The notes under the pieces are model-generated. The model did no database searches, was not told the origin of the DNA, and saw only the letters and a list, made by a program, of their open reading frames with translations. A program made the position numbers and the translations under genes. DNA of 64,000 nt from Flavobacterium sp. (GTDB taxonomy: Bacteria; Bacteroidota; Bacteroidia; Flavobacteriales; Flavobacteriaceae): positions 26,974-90,973 of the forward strand of contig NZ_JAQSDH010000002.1 in assembly GCF_029945805.1 (NCBI RefSeq), given 5' to 3'. Below are positions 40,168 through 49,468 of the stretch, one piece after another. Position 1 is the stretch's first letter; each line of letters opens with the position of its first letter.

Positions 40168-41712
40168 ATGGCAGGAGGAAAATTAACCCCTAGACAGAAG
40201 ATGATCAACCTAATGTACTTGGTTTTCATCGCAATGTTGGCATTAAACATGTCAAAAGAAGTATTAACAGCTTTCGGTTTGATGAATGAAAAATTTGAAG
40301 GTGTAAATAAGTTTTCAGAAGAATATAACAAAAGCTTATTAGCTACTTTAGAGCAAAAGGCAGAAGATGAGCCTGCTCGTTTTAAAGCTCCTTTAGATAA
40401 AGCTATTGAAGTTCAAAAAATCTCGAAAGACCTTTACTCATATTTAGGAAGCATTAAAAATGATGTAACTAAAGAATTTGAGAAAGATGAAAAGACTGGA
40501 AAATTACCTTATGAAGCAATGGACAAAGGTTCATACATCGATGAAAGTTGGTTTGAAGGAGATAGATATTCAGCTAAAGGAAATGAAATCATCGCTAAAA
40601 TTGAAAAATACAAAAAAGATGTAATTGCTGTATTTGGAAATGATGTTAAGTACCAAAAAATTACTGAAAACATAAATGCTAAATTCAACTTAGCAGATGT
40701 AAAAGATAAAGAAGGCGTTTCAAAAAAATACTTATCTTATCACTTTGAAGGTTTTCCTGCGGTAGCATCTATGGCTAAGATAACAAGTATGCAAAATGAT
40801 GTTGAGCAAACTGAGCAAGATATCTACAATGCATTAATTGGAAACACTATTGCACAAGCAGCGTCGTTGAAAAACTTTCAAGCTATGGTAATTTTGGATA
40901 AAAATGTATTCTTTGAAGGTGAAACGGTAAAAGGTAGAGTTGTATTAGGTAAATATGATGCTAATACGGTCCCAACTAGTTTCTCTGGACCGGGTAAAAT
41001 CGAAAACGGACAAGCTGTTATTTCGATGACCGCTGGTGGCGTTGGAGAAAAAACCATCAACGGTACATTCTCTTTCATGGAAGATGGAAAACCAATTCCT
41101 TTGAAATTTGAAGGTAAATATGTAGTAGTTCCTCGTCCAAATTCTGCAAACATTTCTGCAGATAAAATGAACGTAGTATACAGAGGTTTACCAAACCCAA
41201 TGACAATCTCATTCGCAGGTATTCCTGAAAATAATGTAACTGCCTCTGCTCCAGGATTAAGTTCAGTTGGAAAAGGAAAGTATAATTTGAATCCAGGTTC
41301 TGGTACTGAAGTTATCATAACTGCTACTGGTAAAATGGCTGATGGTAAATCTGCTTCTGATAAAAAGGTTTTCAGAATCAAAAATATCCCTGCTCCAGTT
41401 GGTGCTATTGGTGGAGTTGTTGGAATTCAAAAAGGTGCTAAGTCACGTTTAGAAGTTTCAAAAATTTCAGCCGTATTACAAGATTTCTTGTATGATTTAA
41501 ATTTTGAAGTGACTCGTTTCAGCTTCAAAGTTCCAGGTCAAGCAGCTATAATCGTAAGCGGTAGTAGTGTAAATGCACAATGTAAAGCTGCATTAGCAAG
41601 AGCATCTAAAGGGGATCAAATATCAATTTTTGATATTAAAACAAAAATTGTTGGAACAACTGCTGCTATAGTACCGAAAGATGCGGCACCAGTTATCTAT
41701 GAAATACAATAA
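40168..41712 (+). CDS. gldM: Gliding motility/T9SS motor protein GldM
   Basis: A 514-residue protein starting MAGGKLTPRQKMINLMYLVF. One membrane helix (about 11-31) carries the short cytoplasmic N-terminus; the rest is periplasmic, with a helical first domain and then three Ig-like beta domains (for example GETVKGRVVLGKYDANTVPT and RPNSANISADKMNVVYRGLP). The GldM dimer spans the periplasm and passes torque or energy from GldL to the GldK/GldN ring. Length and start agree with the family. Middle gene of the operon. Confidence 0.96.
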   Translation: MAGGKLTPRQKMINLMYLVFIAMLALNMSKEVLTAFGLMNEKFEGVNKFSEEYNKSLLATLEQKAEDEPARFKAPLDKAIEVQKISKDLYSYLGSIKNDVTKEFEKDEKTGKLPYEAMDKGSYIDESWFEGDRYSAKGNEIIAKIEKYKKDVIAVFGNDVKYQKITENINAKFNLADVKDKEGVSKKYLSYHFEGFPAVASMAKITSMQNDVEQTEQDIYNALIGNTIAQAASLKNFQAMVILDKNVFFEGETVKGRVVLGKYDANTVPTSFSGPGKIENGQAVISMTAGGVGEKTINGTFSFMEDGKPIPLKFEGKYVVVPRPNSANISADKMNVVYRGLPNPMTISFAGIPENNVTASAPGLSSVGKGKYNLNPGSGTEVIITATGKMADGKSASDKKVFRIKNIPAPVGAIGGVVGIQKGAKSRLEVSKISAVLQDFLYDLNFEVTRFSFKVPGQAAIIVSGSSVNAQCKAALARASKGDQISIFDIKTKIVGTTAAIVPKDAAPVIYEIQ

Positions 41713-41763
41713 ATGATTTAAGTTGAAAAGAAACCTACTTAAATAACTTATATTATACAAATT

Positions 41764-42678
41764 ATGAAAATTAAAAATCTTTTATCAGTAGTTTTTGCAG
41801 TAGCATTAAGCGCTTCAACTTTTGCTCAGTCAAATTTGTTGAATTCCAAAACTCCAGATGAGATTGGAAAGAAAACACCTGCTCAGCTAATTTCTGACAA
41901 TGACAAACCATTACCTTATGGTTATGTTCACGATAGAGATGTACTTATGGGTAAAACCATTTGGGAGTTTGTAGATGTTGATGAGAGAATTAATTTCCCT
42001 CTATACTATCCTATTGATACTGCTTTTGTGGGTAAAGAAAGAAGATCGTTATTTGATGTACTTGTTAAAAACATCAAGAATGGTAAAATCACTGAAGTAT
42101 ATGCAGATGATTATTTCAATACCAAGAAAACGTTCAAGGATATGGAATCTTCATTTACTTATGTAGATACTATTGATGCGGGAAAAGACGAGATTAATAA
42201 CTATTACGATGATTATAAATCTGGAAAAAAAGTTTTAGACCCTCAGTTTATCAACAAAAAAGAATTGGATGCTAGTTATATTTCTGGTTACAAAATCAAA
42301 GGATATTGGTATTTTGACAAACGTCAAGGGGAATTAAAGTACAGATTATTGGCTTTATGTCCTGTTACTCCTGAAGCAAGAGATGCCGGAAATGATAAAG
42401 CCGATGTAATTGATTTGTTTTGGGTTTACTTCCCTTCCATCAGAGACATTTTGCATGAGTCAAAAGCCTTTAATGATAAAAACTCAGCCATGCCGATTAC
42501 ATTTGACCATTTACTAAACTCTCGTAGATTTAGTGGTGAAATTTACAAAGAAGAAAATGTATATGGCGATAGAGCTATTGAGCAATACATGAAAGACAAT
42601 TCACAGAACCAACTTATGGAGTCCGAAAGGGTAAAAGAGAAGATTCGTAGTTTTGAATCTGACATGTGGAATTACTAA
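41764..42678 (+). CDS. gldN: Gliding motility/T9SS protein GldN
   Basis: A 304-residue periplasmic protein with a signal peptide (residues 1-20, ending STFAQ). GldN/PorN signature segments are VHDRDVLMGKTIWEFVDVDE, then RINFPLYYP, and IDLFWVYFPSIRDILHESKA. It assembles with the GldK lipoprotein into the ring under the outer membrane that is needed for type IX secretion. It ends the gldKLMN operon; a strong terminator follows 23 nt after the stop. Confidence 0.95.
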   Translation: MKIKNLLSVVFAVALSASTFAQSNLLNSKTPDEIGKKTPAQLISDNDKPLPYGYVHDRDVLMGKTIWEFVDVDERINFPLYYPIDTAFVGKERRSLFDVLVKNIKNGKITEVYADDYFNTKKTFKDMESSFTYVDTIDAGKDEINNYYDDYKSGKKVLDPQFINKKELDASYISGYKIKGYWYFDKRQGELKYRLLALCPVTPEARDAGNDKADVIDLFWVYFPSIRDILHESKAFNDKNSAMPITFDHLLNSRRFSGEIYKEENVYGDRAIEQYMKDNSQNQLMESERVKEKIRSFESDMWNY

Positions 42679-42700
42679 AAGATATTTCATAATACAATAT

Positions 42701-42733
42701 AAAACTCTCATCTTTACGGTGAGAGTTTTTTTT
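42701..42733 (+). terminator. Terminator of the gldKLMN operon
   Basis: AAAACTCTCA (42701-42710) pairs with TGAGAGTTTT (42720-42729) around TCTTTACGG, followed by T-run to 42733. Confidence 0.9.
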
Positions 42734-42745
42734 AGCTATAAATTT

Positions 42746-43792
42746 ATGTTAGATTACATTATCGTCGGATCAGGATTAGCCGGAATTGCTTTTGCAGAAA
42801 CTCTTTTTCAAAACGAAAAAGAATTTGTTGTTTTTGACAATAATTCACAAAACTCAAGCAAAATTGCCGGTGGATTATACAATCCTGTAATTCTTAAAAG
42901 ATTCAGTCAAGTTTGGAATGCCAATCAACAACTAGAAATCGCAGATAAATTTTATAAAACTATAGAACAAAAACTAAATGTTCAAGTAGATTTTAAACTT
43001 CCAATTTATAGAAAATTTTTCTCCATTGAAGAACAAAATGATTGGTTTTCCGCGTCCGATAAGCCCAACTTATCCCCTTTCCTTTCCACGGAAATTGTAC
43101 ATAAAAAATATACCGGAATTGAATCCCCTTTTGGTTATGGAGAAGTATTACATACGGGCTATGTTGATACCGTAGTTTTATTAAACCGTTATCATGAGTT
43201 TTTGAAAAATCTGAATTTATTAGATGATAATAAATTCGATTATGAAAAATTACAGATTTTTGAAGACCACATTGAATATCAAAATTTAAAAGCAAAACAT
43301 ATCGTCTTTGCAGAAGGATTCGGAATGCATTCTAATCCGTTTTTTAATTATTTACCTCTAGACGGAACTAAAGGCGAACTATTCATAATTAAATCAACAG
43401 GTTTAGATTTAGATGTAATTATGAATACGAGTGTTTTCATTTTACCACTAGGAAATCATCTGTATAAAGTTGGTGCTACTTACAATTGGAATGATAAAAC
43501 GGCTACTCCAACCGCAGAAGGCAAACACGAATTACTAGAGCGCATTAAAGAAATTCTAAGCTGTGATTTTGAAATTATCGAACATTCTGCTGGCGTTAGA
43601 CCAACTGTTAAAGACAGACGCCCCTTATTAGGAACCCACTCAAAACACAAAAACCTTCACCTCTTAAATGGTCTCGGAACTCGAGGTGTTATGCTCGCTC
43701 CTGCCATGGCTTTAGACTTATACGAATTCATTGAGAATCAAAAACCTTTGGAAAAAGCCATCGATATAAAAAGATACGAGAAACTAGCATAG
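42746..43792 (+). CDS. FAD-dependent oxidoreductase (DAO family)
   Basis: A 348-residue protein from ATG 42746 (MLDYIIVGSGLAGIAFAETL). An upstream in-frame start at 42653 lies inside gldN and spans the terminator, so it is rejected. GSGLAG with VVFD after it is a Rossmann dinucleotide-binding motif; the DAO-type ending SAGVRPTVKDRRPLLGTH and NGLGTRGVMLAPAMALDLYE supports an amino-acid-oxidase-like enzyme (glycine oxidase or MnmC-C-like). Substrate unknown. No signal peptide. It has little upstream space after the gldN terminator, so the promoter must be inside 42660-42745 or it relies on read-through. Confidence 0.88.
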   Translation: MLDYIIVGSGLAGIAFAETLFQNEKEFVVFDNNSQNSSKIAGGLYNPVILKRFSQVWNANQQLEIADKFYKTIEQKLNVQVDFKLPIYRKFFSIEEQNDWFSASDKPNLSPFLSTEIVHKKYTGIESPFGYGEVLHTGYVDTVVLLNRYHEFLKNLNLLDDNKFDYEKLQIFEDHIEYQNLKAKHIVFAEGFGMHSNPFFNYLPLDGTKGELFIIKSTGLDLDVIMNTSVFILPLGNHLYKVGATYNWNDKTATPTAEGKHELLERIKEILSCDFEIIEHSAGVRPTVKDRRPLLGTHSKHKNLHLLNGLGTRGVMLAPAMALDLYEFIENQKPLEKAIDIKRYEKLA

Positions 43793-43892
43793 CCTGATTT
43801 TATTCTAATCTTTTGTTAAACCTCAACTGCCATCTTGTCACATTTTATAAATAAGTAGTATCTTAGCCAACTGGTAAAGCCACGATTATTTT

Positions 43893-45341
43893 ATGGAAAA
43901 AGAAATTGACGAGACACAACAAGGAACAAGTCTTGTTTTGGAACACAAAACAGGAAACACAAAAAAACTATTTATAGAAAGCTACGGCTGTGCGATGAAT
44001 TTTGCTGATAGTGAAATTGTGGCTTCGATAATGACTAATGAAGGATATAATACGACTACAATACTCGAAGAAGCCGACTTAGTTCTTGTAAACACCTGTT
44101 CCATTAGAGATAAAGCCGAACAAACCGTTAGAAAAAGACTAGAAAAATACAATGCGGTAAAACGAGAAGTAAATCCGGGAATGAAAGTTGGTGTTTTGGG
44201 CTGTATGGCGGAACGACTGAAAGAGAAATTTCTCGACGAAGAAAAAATTGTTGACATGGTTGTTGGTCCAGATGCGTATAAGGATTTGCCAAACTTGTTA
44301 AAAGAAGTAGAAGAAGGACGCGATGCCATCAATGTAATTTTATCCAAAGAAGAAACCTACGGTGATATTTCGCCAGTACGTTTGATGACTAATGGCGTAA
44401 CCGCTTACGTATCCATTACTCGTGGTTGCGATAATATGTGTACGTTTTGCGTCGTTCCATTTACCCGCGGGCGCGAACGCAGTCGTGAACCGCAAAGTAT
44501 TTTAACTGAAGTTCAAGATTTATGGAGCCGAGGTTTCAAAGAAGTTACGCTTCTTGGCCAAAATGTGGATAGTTATCTTTGGTACGGTGGAGGTTTAAAG
44601 AAAGATTTTGTAAAAGCAACCGAAATGCAACAGGCAACTGCTGTCGATTTTGACCAATTGCTTGAAATGGTAGCCCTTCAATTTCCGAAAATGCGGATTC
44701 GTTTTTCGACCTCAAATCCACAGGATATGCACGAAAGTGTGCTTCATGTAATTGCTAAATATTCAAACATCTGCAAACACATTCATTTGCCTGTTCAAAG
44801 CGGCAGCGACAGGGTTTTAAAAGCTATGAATCGTTTACATACAAGAGCCGAATATATGCAGCTGATTGACAAAATTAAAGCTATACTTCCGGAAAGTTCC
44901 ATTACACAAGATATGATCGCAGGTTTCCCATCTGAAACGGAACAAGATCATCAGGATACTTTGGATTTAATGGAGTATGTAAAATACAGTTTTGGATTTA
45001 TGTATGCTTATTCGGAGCGTCCCGGAACTTTAGCTGAACGCAAAATGGATGATGATGTAGAAGAAGCCACAAAACAAAGACGTTTACAGCAAATTGTCGA
45101 TTTGCAACGCAAACACGGTTTAGAAAGAACGCAGGAATTTATTGGAAAAACAGTAGAAGTTCTGGTTGAAAAAACATCAAAAAAATCAAGCGAACAATTA
45201 TCAGGGAAAAATTCTCAGAGTTTGGTTGTTGTTTTCCCGAAAGAGGATTATAAAATTGGAGATTTTGTGAATGTAAGAATCACGAGCTGCACAAGCGGAA
45301 CCTTAATAGGTGAAGCTGTTGGATATAGTGAAATGAATTAA
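43893..45341 (+). CDS. miaB: tRNA-2-methylthio-N6-dimethylallyladenosine synthase MiaB
   Basis: A 482-residue radical-SAM methylthiotransferase. The N-terminal UPF0004 domain has three cysteines for the auxiliary cluster (YGCAMN, NTCSIR, LGCMAE). The radical-SAM motif is TRGCDNMCTFCVVPFTRGRE (CxxxCxxC near residue 180). A C-terminal TRAM domain follows (KTVEVLVEKTSKKSSEQLSG). CVVPFTRG is the form seen in MiaB rather than RimO or MtaB. It converts i6A37 to ms2i6A37 in tRNAs reading U-starting codons. The sigma-54 activator follows on the same strand after an IR-rich gap. Confidence 0.96.
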   Translation: MEKEIDETQQGTSLVLEHKTGNTKKLFIESYGCAMNFADSEIVASIMTNEGYNTTTILEEADLVLVNTCSIRDKAEQTVRKRLEKYNAVKREVNPGMKVGVLGCMAERLKEKFLDEEKIVDMVVGPDAYKDLPNLLKEVEEGRDAINVILSKEETYGDISPVRLMTNGVTAYVSITRGCDNMCTFCVVPFTRGRERSREPQSILTEVQDLWSRGFKEVTLLGQNVDSYLWYGGGLKKDFVKATEMQQATAVDFDQLLEMVALQFPKMRIRFSTSNPQDMHESVLHVIAKYSNICKHIHLPVQSGSDRVLKAMNRLHTRAEYMQLIDKIKAILPESSITQDMIAGFPSETEQDHQDTLDLMEYVKYSFGFMYAYSERPGTLAERKMDDDVEEATKQRRLQQIVDLQRKHGLERTQEFIGKTVEVLVEKTSKKSSEQLSGKNSQSLVVVFPKEDYKIGDFVNVRITSCTSGTLIGEAVGYSEMN

Positions 45342-45358
45342 AACAATGAATAATTTAT

Positions 45359-45430
45359 AATGGATAATTGATAATTTCATAAAGCAGAAATTAATTATCC
45401 ATTGTTAATTTTCAATTATCAATTGAAAGA
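45359..45430. repeat. AT-rich inverted repeat of the ATTGATAATT family
   Basis: AATGGATAATTGATAATTTC (45359-45378) and GAAATTAATTATCCATT (45387-45403) are inverted arms that differ by a 3-nt deletion. TTTCAATTATCAATTGAAAG follows. The words match the tandem array at 5706-5784. Confidence 0.65.
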
Positions 45431-45431
45431 A

Positions 45432-46697
45432 ATGGAATCAGTTCAAAACATAAAACAACGATTCGAGATTATTGGAAACGATCCAAAACTCAATCGTGCA
45501 ATAGAAAAAGCAATACAGGTTGCTCCTACTGATATTTCAGTATTAGTTGTTGGGGAAAGTGGTGTTGGTAAAGAAAGTATTCCAAGAATTATTCATGCAC
45601 TTTCACACAGAAAGCACGGAAAATACATTGCGGTAAACTGTGGCGCAATTCCGGAAGGAACGATTGACAGTGAATTATTCGGACACGAAAAAGGTTCATT
45701 TACAGGTGCAAACGCAGAACGTCAGGGTTATTTTGAAGTGGCCGATGGCGGAACAATTTTTCTTGATGAAGTTGGCGAATTGCCTCTGACAACACAAGTT
45801 CGTTTACTGCGTGTTTTGGAAAACGGAGAGTTTATCAAAGTAGGTTCCTCCCAAGTGCAAAAAACGAATGTTAGAATTGTGGCTGCAACCAATGTCAATA
45901 TGTTTGATGCTATTGAAAAAGGGAAATTTCGTGAAGATTTATATTATCGATTAAGCACAGTAGATATTCCCTTACCGCCACTTCGCGATAGAAAAGAAGA
46001 CATTCATTTATTATTTAGAAAATTTGCTTCAGATTTTGCTCATAAATACAAAATGCCACCAATTAAATTGAGTGATGAAGCAGTGAACTTTCTGCAAAAA
46101 TACCGTTGGAGCGGAAACATCCGTCAACTGAGAAACTTTGCGGAACAGATTTCTGTTCTGGAAACCAATAGAGATATTTCTTTAGCAACTATGCAATCTT
46201 ATCTGCCGGTTGAAGGAACAAATTTACCGTCAGTAATTGGGAAAAAGAAATCGGATAGTGATTTTTCTACCGAAAGAGATATTTTATACAAAGTACTTTT
46301 TGATATGAAAAGTGATTTGCACGATTTGAAAAAACTGACTATGGAACTCATGCAAAACGGAAGTTCTAAGGTTCAAGAAATGAACAAAAATCTGATTCAG
46401 AAAGTATTCGGTCAAAAAGAAGAAAGTTCGCTTTCTAATTTTGATGACGACCATAGAATGAATGGCAGTGCGTCTCAAAGCGAAACTGAACAAGAAGAAT
46501 TTGATGACGATGATGACAGTAATTATTTAATGGCAGAAACCGTTGAAGAAGTAGAAACATTGAAATTAGAACAAAGAGAAATTGAACTTATCAAAAAATC
46601 GCTTGAACGTCATAAAGGCAAACGAAAAGCAGCCGCAGATGAACTAGGGATTTCAGAAAGAACACTTTATCGAAAAATTAAACAGTATGACCTATAA
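45432..46697 (+). CDS. Sigma-54-dependent transcriptional activator without receiver domain
   Basis: A 421-residue protein from ATG 45432; a TTG-initiated extension (45402) would translate the inverted repeat and is rejected. The AAA+ domain has Walker A GESGVGKES, the sigma-54 contact loop GSFTGA (a GAFTGA variant), Walker B GGTIFLDEVGELP, and RWSGNIRQLRNFAEQ. A Fis-type HTH ends the protein (AADELGISERTLYRKIKQYD). There is no N-terminal regulatory domain, so control may be by level or by a partner. An acidic linker (EQEEFDDDDDSNY) precedes the HTH. It lies upstream of the LptE-family lipoprotein, secG and groESL, and groES has a partial -24/-12 site. Confidence 0.93.
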   Translation: MESVQNIKQRFEIIGNDPKLNRAIEKAIQVAPTDISVLVVGESGVGKESIPRIIHALSHRKHGKYIAVNCGAIPEGTIDSELFGHEKGSFTGANAERQGYFEVADGGTIFLDEVGELPLTTQVRLLRVLENGEFIKVGSSQVQKTNVRIVAATNVNMFDAIEKGKFREDLYYRLSTVDIPLPPLRDRKEDIHLLFRKFASDFAHKYKMPPIKLSDEAVNFLQKYRWSGNIRQLRNFAEQISVLETNRDISLATMQSYLPVEGTNLPSVIGKKKSDSDFSTERDILYKVLFDMKSDLHDLKKLTMELMQNGSSKVQEMNKNLIQKVFGQKEESSLSNFDDDHRMNGSASQSETEQEEFDDDDDSNYLMAETVEEVETLKLEQREIELIKKSLERHKGKRKAAADELGISERTLYRKIKQYDL

Positions 46698-46749
46698 TTT
46701 TTGAATTTAAGAATTAAGTGTCTACGTTTACCGACCCAAATTTATTATC

Positions 46750-47541
46750 ATGAAAAATATAGTTCTAACTGTACTTCTAGCCTTCACATTATTTTCTTGC
46801 AGTACTGTTGACAAAAACACCGCTACTTCAAAAGTTTTAGAAAAAGTTATTTTTTATAGAGATTCTTCAAATGAAAGACAATGGAATTTCAGTAATAATT
46901 TATTGCAAAGCTTTACTCTTGTCGATGGCACTTTGGTTGAAGAGTTTACTTATGACAATAAAAACCGTGTAATAAGAGATATAAAGTACAACAATGGCGT
47001 TTCACAAACTGATGTCATTACCTATAATCTTGACAATACTATTAGTACAATCAATAATTTACCTTATACTTTTAATGCGGCAACAAATACGTATTCGTAT
47101 TCATACGGTAGCGACTTTACCATTAACTGCGAAGTAAATTCAGACCTGTTGGCAGTGAATTTTACAAGAACCGGAACTAATGCGGCTATATTTCATATGG
47201 CTTATTCCAATGGGAACATGACTTCATTTGAAAAAATTACCAATAATACTACTGAAGTTCTTAAAAACTTCCATTTTGAGACAACCTTAATGGAAAACCC
47301 TATTGCTGATGCTATTTCAGCCGTTGCACGAGTTAAATCATTGACAGACCCTACTTTCTTTATCGATTGCCAAACTTCAAAAGATATTCCAACAGGTTTT
47401 GACAAAGGTTTATCGGATCCATATCAGTACAATTATGGCGCTATTCCTGAAGATAAACTTTATAAAGTTGGCATTGAAGTTTTAGACAGCAACAACAATT
47501 TTGTTAACTTTTATTCTTTCGCTGATTATTATTTTAGATAA
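46750..47541 (+). CDS. Lipoprotein of unknown function
   Basis: A 263-residue protein with a lipobox signal peptide (LLAFTLFSCSTVD, Cys17). The mature part is beta-rich with YD-repeat-like phrases (EFTYDNKNRVIRDIKYNNGV, ITYNLDNTISTINNLPY), typical of Bacteroidota outer-membrane lipoproteins whose role is unknown. It has no close partner: the preceding regulator ends 52 nt before and the next gene starts 70 nt after. It probably lies in the outer membrane. Confidence 0.8.
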   Translation: MKNIVLTVLLAFTLFSCSTVDKNTATSKVLEKVIFYRDSSNERQWNFSNNLLQSFTLVDGTLVEEFTYDNKNRVIRDIKYNNGVSQTDVITYNLDNTISTINNLPYTFNAATNTYSYSYGSDFTINCEVNSDLLAVNFTRTGTNAAIFHMAYSNGNMTSFEKITNNTTEVLKNFHFETTLMENPIADAISAVARVKSLTDPTFFIDCQTSKDIPTGFDKGLSDPYQYNYGAIPEDKLYKVGIEVLDSNNNFVNFYSFADYYFR

Positions 47542-47611
47542 TTTCAATAGCTGAATGTGTTGATTCCATAATTCAAAATAAAGGATTACTTTAGCATCCT
47601 TAATCACAATC

Positions 47612-48118
47612 ATGAAATTTTTAAAGCTAATTTCAATTTTACTTCTCGCGATAAGCATCAACAGTTGCTCGGTAAGCTATAATATGACCGGAGCAAAACC
47701 AATTGATGCAAAGACATTTCAGGTAAACTACTTTCTAAACAATGCTGATCTAATTGAACCTGGTATAGAAAGAACATTTACTTTAAGACTTCAGGAGCTT
47801 ATCCAAAATCAGACGAATCTTAATCTAACTAATTCTAACGGAGATTTGCTTTACGAAGGCGAAATTGTAGAATACAGAATTACCCCAATGCAGGCTACAG
47901 CGAATCAAACTGCTGCACAAAGTAGGTTATCCATTTCCGTTAATGTTCGCTTTTCTAACAAAAATAAAGAAGCTGATAATTTTGAAAAGCGATTTTCTTT
48001 TTATTTCGATTATGACGGTTCAACGCAATTGGTTGGTTCCAAATTAACAGAAGCATTGGATGAAATCTTTGAACGAATTACACAGGATGTTTTTAATGAA
48101 TCACTCGCCAAATGGTAA
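47612..48118 (+). CDS. LptE family LPS-assembly lipoprotein
   Basis: A 168-residue lipoprotein (lipobox LAISINSC, Cys19). The Bacteroidota LptE-like signature is SVSYNMTGAKPIDAKTFQVN near the start and ENLEPGIERTFTLRLQEL-like text (LIEPGIERTFTLRLQELIQN) in the middle, followed by YEGEIVEYRITPMQATANQT. LptE plugs the LptD barrel that inserts lipopolysaccharide into the outer leaflet. Position between a sigma-54 activator and secG fits what I recall from other flavobacteria. The family assignment is good; the E. coli-type mechanism is assumed. Confidence 0.85.
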   Translation: MKFLKLISILLLAISINSCSVSYNMTGAKPIDAKTFQVNYFLNNADLIEPGIERTFTLRLQELIQNQTNLNLTNSNGDLLYEGEIVEYRITPMQATANQTAAQSRLSISVNVRFSNKNKEADNFEKRFSFYFDYDGSTQLVGSKLTEALDEIFERITQDVFNESLAKW

Positions 48119-48188
48119 AATCTACTAAGCAGCAGTAACCAGATTTTATCTTTAAAAGTAATTTACAAACTGATCATTAACTACAAGA

Positions 48189-49007
48189 ATGAACTTAACC
48201 GATTATACTTTTTTACTCAATAAACCCGATGCTATCAATGATAGATATGCTGAAACATTGAATACTGTTTTGGAAGCATTTCCCTATTTTCAGAGTGCGC
48301 GCGTATTGAGGTTGAAGCATTTGTACAATCAGGATAGTTTTAATTATAATTATGCACTAAAAGTGAGTGCCGCATTTACAACAGACAGAAGCATTTTGTT
48401 TGATTTTATTACTTCCGATTCGTTTGTTTCTGTCCAAAAAGGATTGTACGAAAAGAAGTTAGAAGAATTGATGAACATGAGCGTTATTGGTAGCGAGCAT
48501 ATCGTAGTAGAATCGAAGCAGCCAGTCGTTGACGCAGTAGAACAATCGATTTTAACTTCTATAAAAGAAGCCACATCAACAGTCGAACAAAAAGTTGAGG
48601 AAAAACTGGCTATTGGTAAACCATTAGAATTTTCAAAAAACGAAAAACACTCGTTCCAAGAATGGCTTCAATTATCTCGCTTAAAACCAATCGAAAGGGA
48701 AGAGATCAAACCGACACTTAATAATGACAAAAAGAAAAAATTAGATTTAATCGATAAATTTATCGAGAACAATCCAAAATTAACTCCAATTGCAAAAGAC
48801 GCAATAATTCCAGTAGCAGAGCCCTTTTCTGAGGACACTACTCATCTGATGACCGAGACTTTAGCTAGAGTATATCTGGAACAGAAAAAATATTCAAAAG
48901 CAATTCAAGCATATGAAATATTAATTTTGAAATATCCAGAAAAAAGTAGTTTCTTTGCAGACCGAATTTCGGATATTAGAATTTTACAACAAAACAATAA
49001 TTTATAA
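48189..49007 (+). CDS. TPR-like helical protein of unknown function
   Basis: A 272-residue cytoplasmic protein with no signal or membrane segment. The N-terminus (NLTDYTFLLNKPDAINDRYA, ETLNTVLEAFPYFQSARVLR) and the C-terminus (TLARVYLEQKKYSKAIQAYE, ILILKYPEKSSFFADRI) are helical; the latter is a clear tetratricopeptide repeat. The middle is charged and probably disordered. I know of no function. It ends 2 nt before secG, so they share a transcript, and is preceded by the LptE-family gene 70 nt away. Confidence 0.75.
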   Translation: MNLTDYTFLLNKPDAINDRYAETLNTVLEAFPYFQSARVLRLKHLYNQDSFNYNYALKVSAAFTTDRSILFDFITSDSFVSVQKGLYEKKLEELMNMSVIGSEHIVVESKQPVVDAVEQSILTSIKEATSTVEQKVEEKLAIGKPLEFSKNEKHSFQEWLQLSRLKPIEREEIKPTLNNDKKKKLDLIDKFIENNPKLTPIAKDAIIPVAEPFSEDTTHLMTETLARVYLEQKKYSKAIQAYEILILKYPEKSSFFADRISDIRILQQNNNL

Positions 49008-49009
49008 CA

Positions 49010-49336
49010 ATGGCTAATTTTACAATTTTTTTAGTACTAATAACAATAGTTTGTTTTCTATTAATAATCGTCATCATGGTGCAAAACCCTAAAGGTGGCG
49101 GTTTATCATCTTCACTTGGTGGATCAACACAAATGGGTGGTGTTCAAAAAACAACAGACTTCTTAGATAAAAGTACTTGGACGCTTGCTACTTTATTAAT
49201 TGTTTTGATTTTATTATCAAGTTTAAGTTTCCCTGGAATGATGGGCGGTGCTGAATCTAAAATCATTGACGAGAATGCTACTCCAAAAACTTCAGTGCCA
49301 GCTCCGGTTCAACCTGCTGAAACTCCAAAAAAATAA
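49010..49336 (+). CDS. secG: Preprotein translocase subunit SecG
   Basis: A 108-residue membrane protein. Two helices (about 4-22 and 56-75) flank the SecG signature MVQNPKGGGLSSSLGGSTQM, which is on the cytoplasmic loop. The C-terminal tail is longer than in E. coli and ends in a proline-rich segment (SVPAPVQPAETPKK). It completes SecYEG. Starts 2 nt after the upstream gene; a perfect terminator follows. Confidence 0.95.
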   Translation: MANFTIFLVLITIVCFLLIIVIMVQNPKGGGLSSSLGGSTQMGGVQKTTDFLDKSTWTLATLLIVLILLSSLSFPGMMGGAESKIIDENATPKTSVPAPVQPAETPKK

Positions 49337-49354
49337 GTTGTACTCAATAAATAT

Positions 49355-49387
49355 AATGCCAGCACTGACATGCTGGCATTTTTTTTT
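49355..49387 (+). terminator. Terminator after secG
   Basis: AATGCCAGCA (49355-49364) pairs perfectly with TGCTGGCATT (49371-49380), then a T-run to 49387. Confidence 0.93.
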
Positions 49388-49410
49388 ATAAAAAACGGCA
49401 GTTTTGGTGC

Positions 49411-49426
49411 TTGGCACAATTTCTGA
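49411..49426 (+). promoter_or_regulatory. Sigma-54-like promoter before groES
   Basis: TTGGCACAATTTCTGA fits the -24 half (TTGGCAC) of a sigma-54 promoter; the -12 half has GA where GC is expected after the GG-N10 spacing. It is 43 nt before groES and flanked by GCTTG/CAAGC inverted arms. No CIRCE element is visible. A sigma-54 activator gene ends 2.7 kb upstream. Confidence 0.4.
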
Positions 49427-49468
49427 CAAGCAGTAAACACAACATTCAAATAACATAAACATACAATT

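Noticed and set aside
42653..42745. Upstream start for the FAD oxidoreductase
   Set aside because: It overlaps gldN and would require translation across its terminator; the Rossmann motif begins right after ATG 42746.
45402..45431. TTG start for the sigma-54 activator
   Set aside because: Would encode the intergenic inverted repeat; ATG 45432 is normal for the family.
49388..49468. CIRCE element before groES
   Set aside because: No 9-bp TTAGCACTC-type inverted repeat is present; only the sigma-54-like text and 5-bp arms are seen.
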